This document shows, in pieces, positions 1 to 5,887 of a DNA stretch of 11,054 nt. Both the position numbers and the translations under genes were made by a program. Position 1 is the stretch's first letter. Every line of letters begins with the position of its first letter. The notes beneath the pieces were generated by a model. That model was given only the letters and a program-made list of their open reading frames with translations, was not told the origin of the DNA and ran no database searches. The stretch comes from Baffinella frigidus (lineage: Eukaryota > Cryptophyceae > Cryptomonadales > Baffinellaceae), in NCBI GenBank assembly GCA_026770585.1, contig MU646560.1, positions 284,531 through 295,584 of the forward strand. Reading direction: 5' to 3'.

Positions 1-190
1 CCCCTCCATCCCGTGGTTGCCACTGCTGCCAGCTGACGCTGCTCCCTGCGGCTCTGCGCGATTTGGGGTGTGGGGTGTGGGGTTTAGCCTGGAGATGTAG
101 GGTTTGGCACGGAGAGACCAAACAAGGGAATTCAAAAAGAGGAATAGTTCAAAAAGGGGAATAGATAGTTACTATCTGCACGGGGCAGCT

Positions 191-219
191 GTGCGTCCCC
201 CGCCCCATGGGGGACGCAC
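191..219. repeat. Perfect 11-bp hairpin, 7-nt loop
   Basis: The arms at 191-201 (GTGCGTCCCCC) and 209-219 are exact reverse complements around the loop GCCCCAT. It is isolated from any reading frame or T-run, so there is no support for calling it a terminator. Confidence 0.8.
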
Positions 220-235
220 TGAAAATGAAAAGTGA

Positions 236-261
236 AAATTCTTGTGTGTGTGGCCTATATA
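236..261 (+). repeat. 26-bp dispersed repeat, copy 1 (mate at 5264-5289)
   Basis: The 26 bases here match 5264-5289 with a single mismatch (CTTGTGTGTGTGGCC against CTTGTGGGTGTGGCC), ending in CTATATA. At the second copy the sequence runs directly into a GTGTCGCCT hairpin. The two copies are about 5 kb apart, so this is a dispersed rather than a tandem repeat. The CTATATA box is not evidence of a promoter because no gene follows. Confidence 0.8.
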
Positions 262-591
262 TGATAGATGGACTGCTTATTTGGACGTGACGGTAGTAAC
301 TTTTTGTACCGGCTTGTACCTTTTTGTACCGCCTTGTTACAGCCCGGTACTACTTTCGGGACGTGACAGCAGTACACGGACACCCTTGGAACGGGTCCGT
401 TTTTGATGGTTGCTGCCCCCTGAAGATGCTGCTCCCTGCGGCTCTGCGCGGTGTGGGTGGTGGTGGTTGGGGGGTGGTGGTTAGGGTTTAGGGTTTGAAC
501 CCCCCCCCGTCCCGTGCATAGCACTGCTCCTTGCGGCTCTGCGCGTTTTGGGTGTAGGGTTTTATTTCCAGCCCATAATAGATTATCCCGT

Positions 592-765
592 AAGTGGCGA
601 TGCGGTCAAACCCTCTACTTAGCAGCCACCGGGGGCTTCACGGATACAGTCCATCTAAACGATATGTACTAGAATCGTATCCATTGCCCTAGAACCTAAC
701 CGGAATTCCGCCTTGAATTCAAGGTGGAAAGGAACTCGGCCGCTGCTAAGTGGAAGTGGCGATGC
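592..765. repeat. Foldback segment flanked by 12-bp direct repeats
   Basis: A 10-bp inverted repeat (ACTTAGCAGC at 617-626, GCTGCTAAGT at 742-751) encloses nested palindromes: GGATAC/GTATCC at 642-647 and 677-682, CGGAATTCCG at 701-710 and CCTTGAATTCAAGG at 711-724. The direct repeat AAGTGGCGATGC lies just outside at 592-603 and 754-765. This layout resembles a small non-autonomous element with a target duplication. The inverted repeat is short and the direct repeats do not abut it, so the call is tentative. Confidence 0.5.
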
Positions 766-847
766 ACCCTCCACCCCGTGCATGGGTTTAGCATGGAGGG
801 ACCGCACAGGAAATTTCCGCAGCTCAAAACTAGTTGAAAATAGAACC

Positions 848-879
848 TGCAAATCTGAACTGGTCAAAACGTGGTCAAA
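848..879 (+). repeat. 32-bp direct repeat, copy 1 (mate at 1034-1065)
   Basis: This copy matches 1034-1065 with one G/A difference. A third partial copy (CAGAACTGGTCAAAAT) follows at 1067-1082. The word TGGTCAAA is repeated in and around both copies. Open frames span the region on both strands, but nothing in their translations looks like a known protein. Confidence 0.85.
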
Positions 880-888
880 AGACCACGT
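869..888. repeat. Perfect 8-bp stem with AAAA loop
   Basis: ACGTGGTC at 869-876 and GACCACGT at 881-888 are exact reverse complements around AAAA. The corresponding place in the downstream direct-repeat copy reads CATGGTCAAATCAG and does not fold the same way. Confidence 0.75.
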
Positions 889-1033
889 GGCCAAAAGGTC
901 CCACGCCAGAGTCTTGGAAGGGGTCGCCAAAAGTCAATTCCTCCTCAGGGCAAGGTTTTCAAAAGTTCACACCCGTATCCTCATACGGCTTAAAAAAAAT
1001 TAACCCCCACATCCAATCTGGCGTGGTTGCACA

Positions 1034-1065
1034 TGCAAATCTGAACTGGTCAAAACATGGTCAAA
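1034..1065 (+). repeat. 32-bp direct repeat, copy 2
   Basis: Second copy of the TGCAAATCTGAACTGGTC repeat, one mismatch from 848-879. It is followed at once by a truncated third copy of its central part. Confidence 0.85.
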
Positions 1066-1144
1066 TCAGAACTGGTCAAAATGCGGTTGTACCTTGGTAG
1101 TGGACGGATTGCGTGCCGGCGGGTTCTTCTGGGAGTGCTGCCAG

Positions 1145-1447
1145 TGCCCCCGAGTCTGCACCAGGGTTTCGGGTTCAGGGTTTCGGGTTTAGGGTTTAGG
1201 GTTTAGGTTATAGGTTTTGGCGTTTAGGGTTTAGGGTTTAGGGTTTAGGGTTTAGGGTTTAGGGTTTAGGGTTTAGGGTTTGGGGTTTGGGGTTCGGGGT
1301 TTAGGGGTTCAGGGTTTAGGGTTTAGGGTTTAGGATTTGGGGTTTGGGGTTTGAGGTTGAGGGTTTGGGGTTTAGAGTTTGAGGTTTAGGGTTTAGGGTT
1401 AAGGGTTGAGGTTTTGGTGTTTAGGGATGCTCCCGAGTCTGCACCAG
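1145..1447 (+). repeat. 20-bp direct repeats flanking telomeric block 1
   Basis: 'TGCYCCCGAGTCTGCACCAG' lies at 1145-1164 and 1428-1447, differing at one base. The copies sit immediately at each side of telomeric block 1, and each is followed by another telomere-like run. This is consistent with a duplicated unit of junction plus telomere repeat, or with recombination between telomeric tracts. Confidence 0.8.
1163..1425 (+). repeat. Degenerate interstitial telomeric tract (TTTAGGG)n, block 1
   Basis: There are runs of TTTAGGG, with about eight uninterrupted units near 1207-1277, mixed with TTTGGGG, TTTCGGG and TTCAGGG variants. TTTAGGG is the Arabidopsis-type telomere unit. Sequence drift within the block and unrelated DNA on both sides argue for an interstitial or subtelomeric tract rather than a true chromosome end. 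The G-rich strand is the + strand. Confidence 0.93.
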
Positions 1448-1458
1448 CCGGGTGAGCT

Positions 1459-1548
1459 TCAGGGTTTAGGGTTTAGGGTTTGGGGTTTGGGGGTCAGGGT
1501 TTAGGGTTTAGGGTTTAGGGTTTAGGGCTTAGGGCTTAGGGTTTAGGG
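1459..1548 (+). repeat. Interstitial telomeric tract, block 2
   Basis: TTTAGGG units with TTTGGGG and CTTAGGG variants. The block starts just after the second 'CGAGTCTGCACCAG' junction copy. It ends abruptly at GGGCATCTGAATG, where non-telomeric A+T-richer sequence begins. Confidence 0.9.
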
Positions 1549-1648
1549 CATCTGAATGAAATTAACCAAGACCCAGATTAAATGAGGCAGAGCTAGGATT
1601 CGCGAGGTTGAAGTTTCGGGTTTCGGGGTGTGAAGGGTGTAGGGGGAA

Positions 1649-1820
1649 CCACGCAAGAGTGTAGGGCTGACCTGGGAAAACAAGCCAGTTCACACAGAAT
1701 TTGTAACAACTTTTCGAATTTTCGATTTTTCTGTGGGAAGAATGTCCACTTATGAACTTAAGAAATAGTCGAATTCGACTATTTCTCCTGTGGGCCACTC
1801 TGCCCTAGAATCTTGCGTGG
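1649..1820 (-). mobile_element. MITE-like element family A, copy A1 (complete)
   Basis: The ends are CCACGCAAGA (1649-1658) and TCTTGCGTGG (1811-1820). The inverted similarity extends to about 22 bp with three mismatches. The whole 172-bp body aligns with the reverse complement of 8606-8780 over its full length, so this is a dispersed family member in opposite orientation. Inside is a perfect 26-bp palindrome at 1762-1787 centred on GAATTC. There is no coding capacity, so if it is mobile it is non-autonomous. A copy of the end word ATCTTGCGTGGA recurs 68 bp downstream at 1878-1889. No clear target-site duplication was found. Confidence 0.8.
1762..1787. repeat. 26-bp perfect palindrome inside element A1
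   Basis: AGAAATAGTCGAA followed by its exact reverse complement, with no loop base. The equivalent palindromes in copies A2 (6517-6538) and A3 (8646-8667) keep the AAATA...TATTT ends but have CCAGATCTGG in the centre instead of TCGAATTCGA. Confidence 0.9.
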
Positions 1821-1895
1821 ACACGGTGGACTTCCCAGACAATTTCGCCCATAAGTCTGGTCGAATATGTTGTTAGTATCTTGCGTGGAAGGCAC

Positions 1896-1933
1896 CGCTG
1901 GCGCGGCAGGTTTCTGGCAGCGGAGAGTACATC
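1896..1933 (+). repeat. Subtelomeric repeat R, copy 1 (partial)
   Basis: 'CTGGCGCGGCAGGTTTCTGGCAGCGGAGAGTACATC' (split here as GGCGCGGCAGG and GGCAGCGGAGAGTACATC) is a diverged short copy of the unit seen at 2050-2125 and 2414-2490. It directly precedes a telomere-like run. Confidence 0.75.
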
Positions 1934-1936
1934 GTG

Positions 1937-1983
1937 TTTCGGGGTTTAGGAATTAGGGTTTAGGGCTCAGGGTTTAGGGTGTA
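1937..1983 (+). repeat. Short degenerate telomeric tract
   Basis: A few TTTAGGG, TTTCGGG and CTCAGGG units follow a copy of the GGCGCGG...GGAGAGTACATC subtelomeric repeat. A weaker G-rich echo lies at 2021-2048. Confidence 0.75.
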
Positions 1984-2049
1984 GCTACAGGGGAAGGTGC
2001 CGCCATGTCCGTGGGTGGCTTAGGGCCAAGGGTTGAGGGTGGAGGGTTT

Positions 2050-2125
2050 GCCTCCGGCGCGGTAGGTGTCTGGAAAAGTCTGGAAACGGAGAGTACATCA
2101 TCGAGACCTTGCGCCTGTTCCATCC
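2050..2125 (+). repeat. Subtelomeric repeat R, copy 2
   Basis: This copy shares GCCTCCGGCGCGGTAGGTGT and GGAGAGTACATCATCGAGAC with copy 3 at 2414-2490. It carries an extra repeated GTCTGGAAA where copy 3 has GTCTGGCAG, which looks like a small tandem expansion. It sits between G-rich telomere-like stretches. I see nothing coding. Confidence 0.85.
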
Positions 2126-2292
2126 GCGGCGACTGACCCCCCCCCCACCCCCAAAACTCGCAACCCGAAACCCGGGACATACACCCCGAAACCGAAACCC
2201 CGACCCTAGAAGCCCGTTTCTCGCACAGCTGGTGTCGAGGATTCTAAAGCGGAATTATTGAGAGTTACAGTAGCCAGGTCAGTCACCTAGTT

Positions 2293-2409
2293 CCTAGGGT
2301 TTAGGGTTTAGGGTTTAGGGTTTAGGGTTTAGGGTTTAGGGTTTAGGGTTTATGGTTTAGGGTTTAGGTTTAGGGTTTAGGTTCAGGGTTTAGGTTTAGG
2401 GTTTAGGAG
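2293..2409 (+). repeat. Interstitial telomeric tract, block 3
   Basis: About eight uninterrupted TTTAGGG units from about 2295 to 2350, then shortened and variant units (TTTAGG, TTCAGGG). The block begins after TCACCTAGTTCC and ends at the start of repeat R copy 3. Confidence 0.93.
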
Positions 2410-2413
2410 GGGT

Positions 2414-2490
2414 TGCCTCCGGCGCGGTAGGTGTCTGGCAGCGGAGAGTACATCATCGAGACCTTGCGCCGGTTCCACCCGCTGCAGAGG
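2414..2490 (+). repeat. Subtelomeric repeat R, copy 3
   Basis: The fullest copy of repeat R, running from GCCTCCGGCGCGG through GGAGAGTACATC to GGTTCCACCCGCTGCAGAGG. Its end overlaps the start word (CTGCAGAGG) of repeat S downstream, so R and S probably form one longer subtelomeric unit. Confidence 0.85.
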
Positions 2491-2527
2491 GGAGGAGTCA
2501 ATACGAAGTCAATACAGTGGACCTACT

Positions 2528-2678
2528 CTAACACATACCCGTCGGGGCCGGACTGATTGAGTATGTGTAGAGGGTAGGTATGCGTTATGGTGTCCACCCT
2601 TCAGGCATACTTCCTTGCGGGGGGGAATCGGGGGCCGGCCGAAGGAGTATGTGTGGAGGGTAAGTATGTGTTACGGTA
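2528..2678 (+). repeat. GTATGTGT direct repeat pair with inverted half-copy
   Basis: 'GAGTATGTGTRGAGGGTARG' with TATGYGTTAYGGT occurs at 2558-2590 and 2646-2678 and differs at a few transitions. An inverted fragment (CTAACACATACC) precedes the first copy near 2528. The G-rich stretch GCGGGGGGGAATCGGGGGCC lies between the copies. Confidence 0.75.
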
Positions 2679-2814
2679 GCCTGTGTTAGGGTAGGTGGAC
2701 TGTACAGTGAATTCGTCAGAGGCGGCGGAGACTTCGTCAATACAGGGGACTCGAGGCAGCTTCTGTAGGGATGCACACGTGTGCGGCGTGTTCCGCTGCA
2801 CCCCAAACCCTAAA

Positions 2815-2871
2815 CTCTATACATATACACATACATATACATATACATATGCATATACATATACATACACG
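2815..2871. repeat. TATACA/CATATA microsatellite
   Basis: A run of alternating CATATA, CATACA and GCATATA units, with almost pure purine-pyrimidine alternation. The threonine-tyrosine rich translation of the frame crossing it is an artefact of this simple repeat. Confidence 0.95.
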
Positions 2872-2995
2872 CAGTGGGGAGGGTCTTCGTCAATACTGTG
2901 GACAAGGCACAGCCTCTGTAGGGGTGCACACACGGTGCGGCGTGTTGCGCCTGTTCCACCTGCTGCAGAGGTGAGGGTCTTATTATGGGTTAGAG

Positions 2996-3080
2996 GAGAA
3001 AACGCCCACCCCCTAGGCCCCCACATGAGAAAACGCCCACCCCCTAGGCCCCTACATAAGGAAACGCCCACCCCCTAGGC
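2996..3080 (+). repeat. 31-bp tandem repeat, about 2.7 units
   Basis: Units start at 2996, 3027 and 3058, each reading GARAAAACGCCCACCCCCTAGG and then a CCCCYACAT tail. The third is cut at CCTAGGC, where repeat S resumes. Units 1 and 2 differ by one base, so the expansion is recent. Confidence 0.93.
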
Positions 3081-3187
3081 CGCTGCAGAGGAGAGGGTCT
3101 TTGTCAACACAGTGGACACGGCACAGCCTCTGTAGGGGTGCACACTCGGTGCGGCGTGTTGTGCCTGTTCCACCCCGCTGGTCCAGA

Positions 3188-3335
3188 GGGTTTGGGGTTT
3201 GGGGTTTGGGGTTTGGGGTTTGGGGTTTGGGATTTAGGGTTTAGGGTTTAGGGTTTGGGGTTTAGGGTTTGGGGTTTGGGGTTTGGAGTTTAAGGTTTGG
3301 GCTTTAGGGTTTGGGGTTTGGGGTTTGGGGTTTAG
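3188..3335 (+). repeat. TTTGGGG-type telomere-like tract, block 4
   Basis: Mostly TTTGGGG units with a few TTTAGGG and one GTTTAAGG. Its 3' end forms part of the left arm of the 42-bp inverted repeat at 3318-3359. Whether TTTGGGG is an alternative telomerase product or a spread of one A-to-G variant cannot be told from sequence alone. Confidence 0.92.
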
Positions 3336-3359
3336 GCCTGTTCCAGCCACTGGTCCAGA

Positions 3360-3453
3360 GGAACAGCCCCGCCGGCAGGCTCGTGAACGCCCGCGTGACC
3401 GGTCACGCGGACGCCGAAGCCAAATGTCCGAGGTGACTGCCTTGTCATGTTCC
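3360..3453 (+). mobile_element. Small GC-rich element P, copy A (94 bp)
   Basis: It has short inverted ends, GGAACA at 3360-3365 and TGTTCC at 3448-3453. The body GCCCCGCCGGCAGGCTCGTG...GACGCCGAAGCC...GTGACTGCCTTG is shared with 7636-7709 (opposite strand, 74 bp) and in part with 5682-5740. It carries a 20-bp perfect palindrome at 3391-3410 that the 74-bp copy lacks. The three copies sit in three different contexts, which supports past mobility. Confidence 0.8.
3391..3410. repeat. 20-bp perfect palindrome in element P copy A
   Basis: CCGCGTGACC followed by its exact reverse complement, centred on ACCGGT. The same palindrome is at 5690-5709. The copy at 7636-7709 joins GTGAACG directly to GACGCCG, so it lacks 20 nt exactly here. 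Confidence 0.95.
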
Positions 3454-3535
3454 GTCGAAGTCTGGACCAGTGGCTGGAACAGGCCTAAACCCCAAACCCC
3501 AAGGGCTTGGTTACGAACAGACTGGCGGAAAATGT

Positions 3536-3595
3536 ACGGTGACGATATTTATAAAAATATACATCGTCACCGTGACGATGCGCAGGCATCGTCAC
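3536..3595. repeat. Two adjacent hairpins sharing GTGACGAT
   Basis: The first hairpin has arms ACGGTGACGAT (3536-3546) and ATCGTCACCGT (3563-3573) around an A+T-rich, partly palindromic loop. The second has arms GTGACGATGC (3572-3581) and GCATCGTCAC (3586-3595) with loop GCAG. The word GTGACGAT or its complement occurs four times in 60 bp, giving several alternative foldings. The second hairpin ends exactly at the start of the next foldback element (3595). Confidence 0.88.
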
Positions 3596-4112
3596 TACTG
3601 CCTTGGACCAGTACTACCCCTTCCTATAACTGCCAAATGTTAATTTGCCCTAGGAATCAATGATTGTTTTCCAAAAGTGGTCGATCCATGGTACAACTGT
3701 GTGAACTGACCGCAATGAACATGTTTCAGATGCGGTATCCCTGGTCATTGCTCACTTCTGGAAAGCCCCAGGGGAAGTGTCAAAAAGTAGCGGCAAGGAT
3801 CCTTGCCGCTACTTTGGAGCCATTTTCACCTCAAAAGGCAATTTCTGTCCCAGGACATGACCAAAAATCGTCAAACGGCAACAATAGTGTCGTGTCCAGA
3901 GAAATTGAGACTTCCCCTGTGGCTTTGCAGTAGCAGGATCGCCTCCTATCATGAGAGTGCTACGTGGAAGGGCTAGACGGAATGCGGGAATTGCGGTCAG
4001 TTCACACAGTTGTACCATGGATCGACCACTTTTGGAAAAACAATCATTGATTCCTAGGGCAAATTAACATTTGGCAGTTATCGGAAGGGGCAGTACTGGT
4101 CCGAGGCAGTAG
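3595..4112. mobile_element. 518-bp foldback element with about 122-bp TIRs
   Basis: The left arm 3595-3716 and right arm 3990-4112 are reverse complements with only three mismatches and one T insertion. Both contain CCAAATGTTAATTTGCCC, CCTAGGAATCAATGATTG and CCATGGTACAACTGTGTGAA. Nested inside are an 18/20 inverted repeat (3762-3781 with 3907-3926) and a 32-bp perfect palindrome (3784-3815). Open frames cross it on both strands but show no transposase signature. It resembles a long-TIR MITE or foldback transposon. The arms contain GTGTGAACTGAC, also present in family A (8732-8744), which may be a remote link. Confidence 0.88.
3784..3815. repeat. 32-bp perfect palindrome centred on GGATCC
   Basis: AAAGTAGCGGCAAGGA followed immediately by its exact reverse complement, with no spacer. 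It lies in the interior of the 518-bp foldback element. A palindrome of this length with no loop is expected to be unstable in replication, so its perfection suggests a recent origin. Confidence 0.95.
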
Positions 4113-4164
4113 CCGCGGAGACAATCCCGGAGGAGAGGGAGGGCGGCGTCTGCGTCGCCAGCGT

Positions 4165-4239
4165 CGCAAAGTCAACTTCCTGGAAAAAGTCAACACGCAA
4201 AGTCAACTTCCTGGAAAAAGTCAACACGTCAACTTCCTG
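4165..4239 (+). repeat. 31-bp tandem repeat containing AAGTCAACTTCCTG
   Basis: Units at 4165-4195 and 4196-4226 are identical (CGCAAAGTCAACTTCCTGG, then AAAAAGTCAACA). A partial third unit (CGTCAACTTCCTG) follows. Related AAGTCAACTT or AAGTCRACTT words recur at about 4300, 4514, 4536 and 4555. Confidence 0.92.
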
Positions 4240-4380
4240 TCCTCCTGCCAGCGTCGCATAGTCACCCCCCTGCCTCTCAGGATAAAAAAGCCTACTTTCC
4301 TACCCCACGAAGTCAGCTTCCACTGGAGGCTAGAAATGAAGGAATTTTCGGTCTCTGAGAGCCCGAGTTTCCGTTACCTT

Positions 4381-4430
4381 ATCCGTAGGAATCTCCCCTA
4401 TGTTCCTACGGATTGCCTACCGTAGGGTAC
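4381..4430. repeat. CCTACGG/CCGTAGG hairpin cluster, copy 1
   Basis: The arms ATCCGTAGGAA (4381-4391) and TTCCTACGGAT (4403-4413) pair exactly around 11 nt. They are followed by CCTACCGTAGG, another small palindrome. The stretch from CCCCTATG to GTAGGGT is homologous to 7796-7834, where five extra bases lengthen the second stem to 11 bp. Confidence 0.85.
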
Positions 4431-4590
4431 TAGGTCTTATCGCTTAGGGGTTATTCGAAATCCCTTCGAAGTCCGCTGTGCGGGTAACCTTACCCGTCCC
4501 TCAGGTTCAAAAAGTCAACTTACCTGCCACGCGAAGTCAACTTCCTGGGTCGAAAAGTCGACTTCATGTCCGCGAAAACACGAGTCTCGC

Positions 4591-4651
4591 GTTCGGGTTT
4601 CAAACGCACTGTTTCGGATTGGAGGAGAAAACAGGGTAAGGGGTGGGGGAT
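4591..4651 (+). repeat. 60-bp dispersed repeat, copy 1 (mate at 5975-6034)
   Basis: GTTCGGGTTTCAAACGCACT, GTTTCGGATTGG and GAGAAAACAGGGTAAGGGG match 5975-6034 nearly throughout. At 5947-5972 a third, shorter copy of the first 26 bases sits directly upstream of the mate. The copy here ends within a few bases of the 4655 foldback arm. Confidence 0.88.
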
Positions 4652-4654
4652 GGT

Positions 4655-4794
4655 TTATCCGGGGAAACTTATTTTTCTTTAGTTTGATGGCAAGGAAAAT
4701 TACTACATAAATGCTTTAATATTACTAATAAGAACGAATTGTGTAGTGATTTTCCTTGCCATCAAACTAAAGAAAAATAGGTTTCCCCGGATAA
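4655..4794 (-). mobile_element. Hairpin element family B, copy B1
   Basis: The 55-bp arms 4655-4709 and 4740-4794 are reverse complements with three mismatches. The outer 40 bp has one mismatch in 40 and contains TTATCCGGGGAAAC and TTTAGTTTGATGGC. The inner 60 bp (4695-4754), read on the minus strand, is homologous to 8238-8298 in copy B2, including ATTAGTAATAWTAAAGCATT and TGTAGTAATTTTC. The outer arms of B1 and B2 are unrelated in sequence. There is no coding capacity. I infer a mobile or template-switch origin. Confidence 0.88.
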
Positions 4795-4904
4795 GGGTGC
4801 CAAGTCCTGGCGCTGCACGGCTGGGTGCCTATTAAGGCATGTATTTGCACGGCTGGGTGCCTTATCAATTCATTTGTTCTTCAAGATTTAGTCGCGAAAC
4901 CTTT

Positions 4905-5047
4905 GGAAAGTTCAGTAGTTTCTCCTACGGCATTGCCTAGGACCTCCTACCGTAGGCCAAAATCCTAGGACATTTTGGTCATAGGAGCCCTAAGGCCTAC
5001 GGTAGGTAGGTCCTACCTAAATCCGTAGGGAAACTACCGAACGTTCC
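4905..5047. mobile_element. Foldback element with 54-bp arms rich in CCTACGG
   Basis: The arms 4905-4958 and 4994-5047 pair at roughly 85 per cent. Shared blocks are GTAGTTTC, CTACGG, TAGGACCT and CCTACCGTAGGCC. The 35-nt loop has its own palindrome, TCCTAGGA. The arms contain the same CCTACGG/CCGTAGG words seen at 4381-4430, 5227-5250 and 7805-7833. Confidence 0.85.
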
Positions 5048-5142
5048 AGGAGTTTCCCTATGAATTTGTTCTTCGAGATTGGATTCTAGGAGCCCTCCTT
5101 ATTAAACCATTTATTCTTCGCGATGGATTCGAAGAGCCCGTC

Positions 5143-5217
5143 TTATTAGTGTCGCCTCTGGGCCCGCCTTATTAGTGTCGCCTCTGGGCCCGCCTTATTA
5201 GTGTCGCCTATTAGTGT
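5143..5217 (+). repeat. 26-bp tandem repeat TTATTAGTGTCGCC...GGGCCCGCC
   Basis: Two identical units at 5143-5168 and 5169-5194, a 14-nt third unit at 5195-5208 and a shorter TATTAGTGT remnant. GTGTCGCCTCTGGG reappears at 5290-5303, where it forms one arm of a hairpin. Confidence 0.93.
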
Positions 5218-5263
5218 AAATTCTATGACCTACGGGTCGCCCTACGGTAGGAAGTGGCTCAGC

Positions 5264-5325
5264 AAATTCTTGTGGGTGTGGCCTATATAGTGTCGCCTCT
5301 GGGAGGCGACACGCGACCAGAGGCG
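5264..5325. repeat. 26-bp repeat copy 2 joined to a GTGTCGCCT hairpin
   Basis: 5264-5289 is the mate of 236-261. It is followed by a perfect 9-bp stem (GTGTCGCCT 5290-5298, AGGCGACAC 5304-5312, loop CTGGG). An alternative stem pairs CGCCTCTGG (5294-5302) with CCAGAGGCG (5317-5325). The stem sequence is the start of the nearby tandem-repeat unit plus its inverted copy. Downstream to 5650 I see no gene, only a GTATAC-AACA-GTATAC palindrome (5385-5400) and a G-rich run near 5520-5536. Confidence 0.82.
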
Positions 5326-5654
5326 AGACGCGAGAGCAGAAAGATGCTCTAGAGAGTCACCTACCCAGAGTCATATATCACCGAGTATACAACAGTATAC
5401 GAAGATTATTCTTCGCGATTGGATTCGAGGAGCGGGACCCGCCCCTGCCACACGAGAATGCAATGCAAAACAATACGCCGAAAGAGGTCGAATACGCCCT
5501 TTCCTGGTCTCAAGTGGAAAGGGGGGGTGGGGGGGTGCCTTGAAGAAGGCCGCTGCACGGCAAATCTGATGCTTGAGGGGCCTATTTCAAACCGAGATGT
5601 AGCCTTTCTGTAGTAACTTTCATTGTCTTTGGAGCCATTTTAGGCGAAAGTAGC

Positions 5655-5788
5655 CCACACGCGAGGTTGGAACACCCTATCGTGAACGCCCGCGTGACCG
5701 GTCACGCGGACGCCGAAGCCAACTGTCCGAGGTGACTGCCTTGCGTGTGCTGCGTGTAGGACCACACGCGAGGTTGGAACACCCTATC
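5655..5788 (+). mobile_element. Element P, copy B, between 27-bp perfect direct repeats
   Basis: The same 27 bp (CCACACGCGAGG, then TTGGAACACCCTATC) occurs at 5655-5681 and 5762-5788. Between them lies part of element P: GTGAACG, the 20-bp palindrome (5690-5709), GACGCCGAAGCC, GTCCGAGGTGACTGCCTTG. The left half of P (GCCCCGCCGGCAGGC) is missing. The arrangement fits either a 107-bp tandem duplication or an insertion with an unusually long direct repeat. Confidence 0.85.
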
Positions 5789-5887
5789 CTGGTACACATG
5801 TTTACAACCCCACATGTAAATGGGCCCCTCTTGCATTCTCGAGTGGGAGTGGCTCGCGCAGTCGCGCCCGGCTGGATTCCGCTCTGT

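Larger units (their letters stand above)
38..545 (+). repeat. Dispersed 'CTGCTCCYTGCGGCTCTGCGCG' repeat, three copies
   Basis: A 22-23 bp GC-rich word occurs at 38-60, 428-450 and 524-545, the last with one C-to-T change. Each copy is followed within a few bases by G/T-rich telomere-like sequence such as GGGTGTGGGGTTTAG. I see no gene in this stretch. It also holds a near-tandem 'TTCAAAAAGRGGAATAG' at 132-166 and repeated 'TTTTTGTACCG' words around 301-341. The function is unknown; the repeat looks like a subtelomeric filler unit. Confidence 0.8.
2720..3187 (+). repeat. Subtelomeric repeat S, three copies of about 80-100 bp
   Basis: Shared order of words: CTTCGTCAATAC, GGAC, CAGCCTCTGTAGGGGTGCAC, GTGCGGCGTGTT, CCTGTTCCACC, GCTGCAGAGG. 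Copies lie at 2720-2799 (most diverged), 2876-2971 and 3083-3187. A short fragment of the first words also occurs at 2481-2522. Copies 2 and 3 are separated by the 31-bp tandem repeat. No open frame is conserved across the copies in a way that would suggest a protein. Confidence 0.88.
3318..3502. mobile_element. Foldback element with 42-bp perfect terminal inverted repeats
   Basis: The arms at 3318-3359 and 3461-3502 are exact reverse complements over 42 bp. They include AGGCCTGTTCCAGCCACTGG and extend into telomere-like TTTGGGG on the left and CCCCAAA on the right. The enclosed DNA is the 94-bp core P (3360-3453), which has GGAACA...TGTTCC ends. There is no coding potential. Perfect arms suggest recent formation or ongoing homogenisation. 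Confidence 0.9.
5067..5443 (+). repeat. Degenerate 'TTCTTCGCGATTGGATTCGAGGAGC' repeat
   Basis: Copies at 5067-5105, 5111-5148 and 5404-5443 share TTCTTCG, GAT(T)GGATTC and GGAGC(C)C. The first two end in CTTATTA. A remote copy with TTGTTCTTCAAGATT lies near 4874. The second copy leads straight into the 26-bp tandem repeat. Confidence 0.8.

Noticed and set aside
236-261. TATA-box promoter at CTATATA
   Set aside because: It is part of a dispersed repeat also at 5264-5289, and no gene or transcript start can be supported downstream of either copy.
848-1082. CRISPR-like or iteron-like array of TGGTCAAA repeats
   Set aside because: Only two full copies and one partial copy, with unequal spacing and no leader, cas gene or replication gene.
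1163-2409. True chromosome end
   Set aside because: The telomere-like blocks are degenerate, interrupted and flanked on both sides by other sequence, so they are interstitial or subtelomeric within this window.
2695-3078. 127-codon open frame with a threonine-tyrosine rich stretch
   Set aside because: The biased stretch is the TATACA microsatellite, the rest spans subtelomeric repeat S and the 31-bp tandem repeat, and overlapping frames on both strands are equally open.
3812-3826. Possible dinoflagellate spliced-leader relic (GAGCCATTTT, also at 5627-5641)
   Set aside because: Only a short AGCCATTTT core resembles the spliced leader; the bases around it do not match, and a 9-10 nt match is expected by chance.
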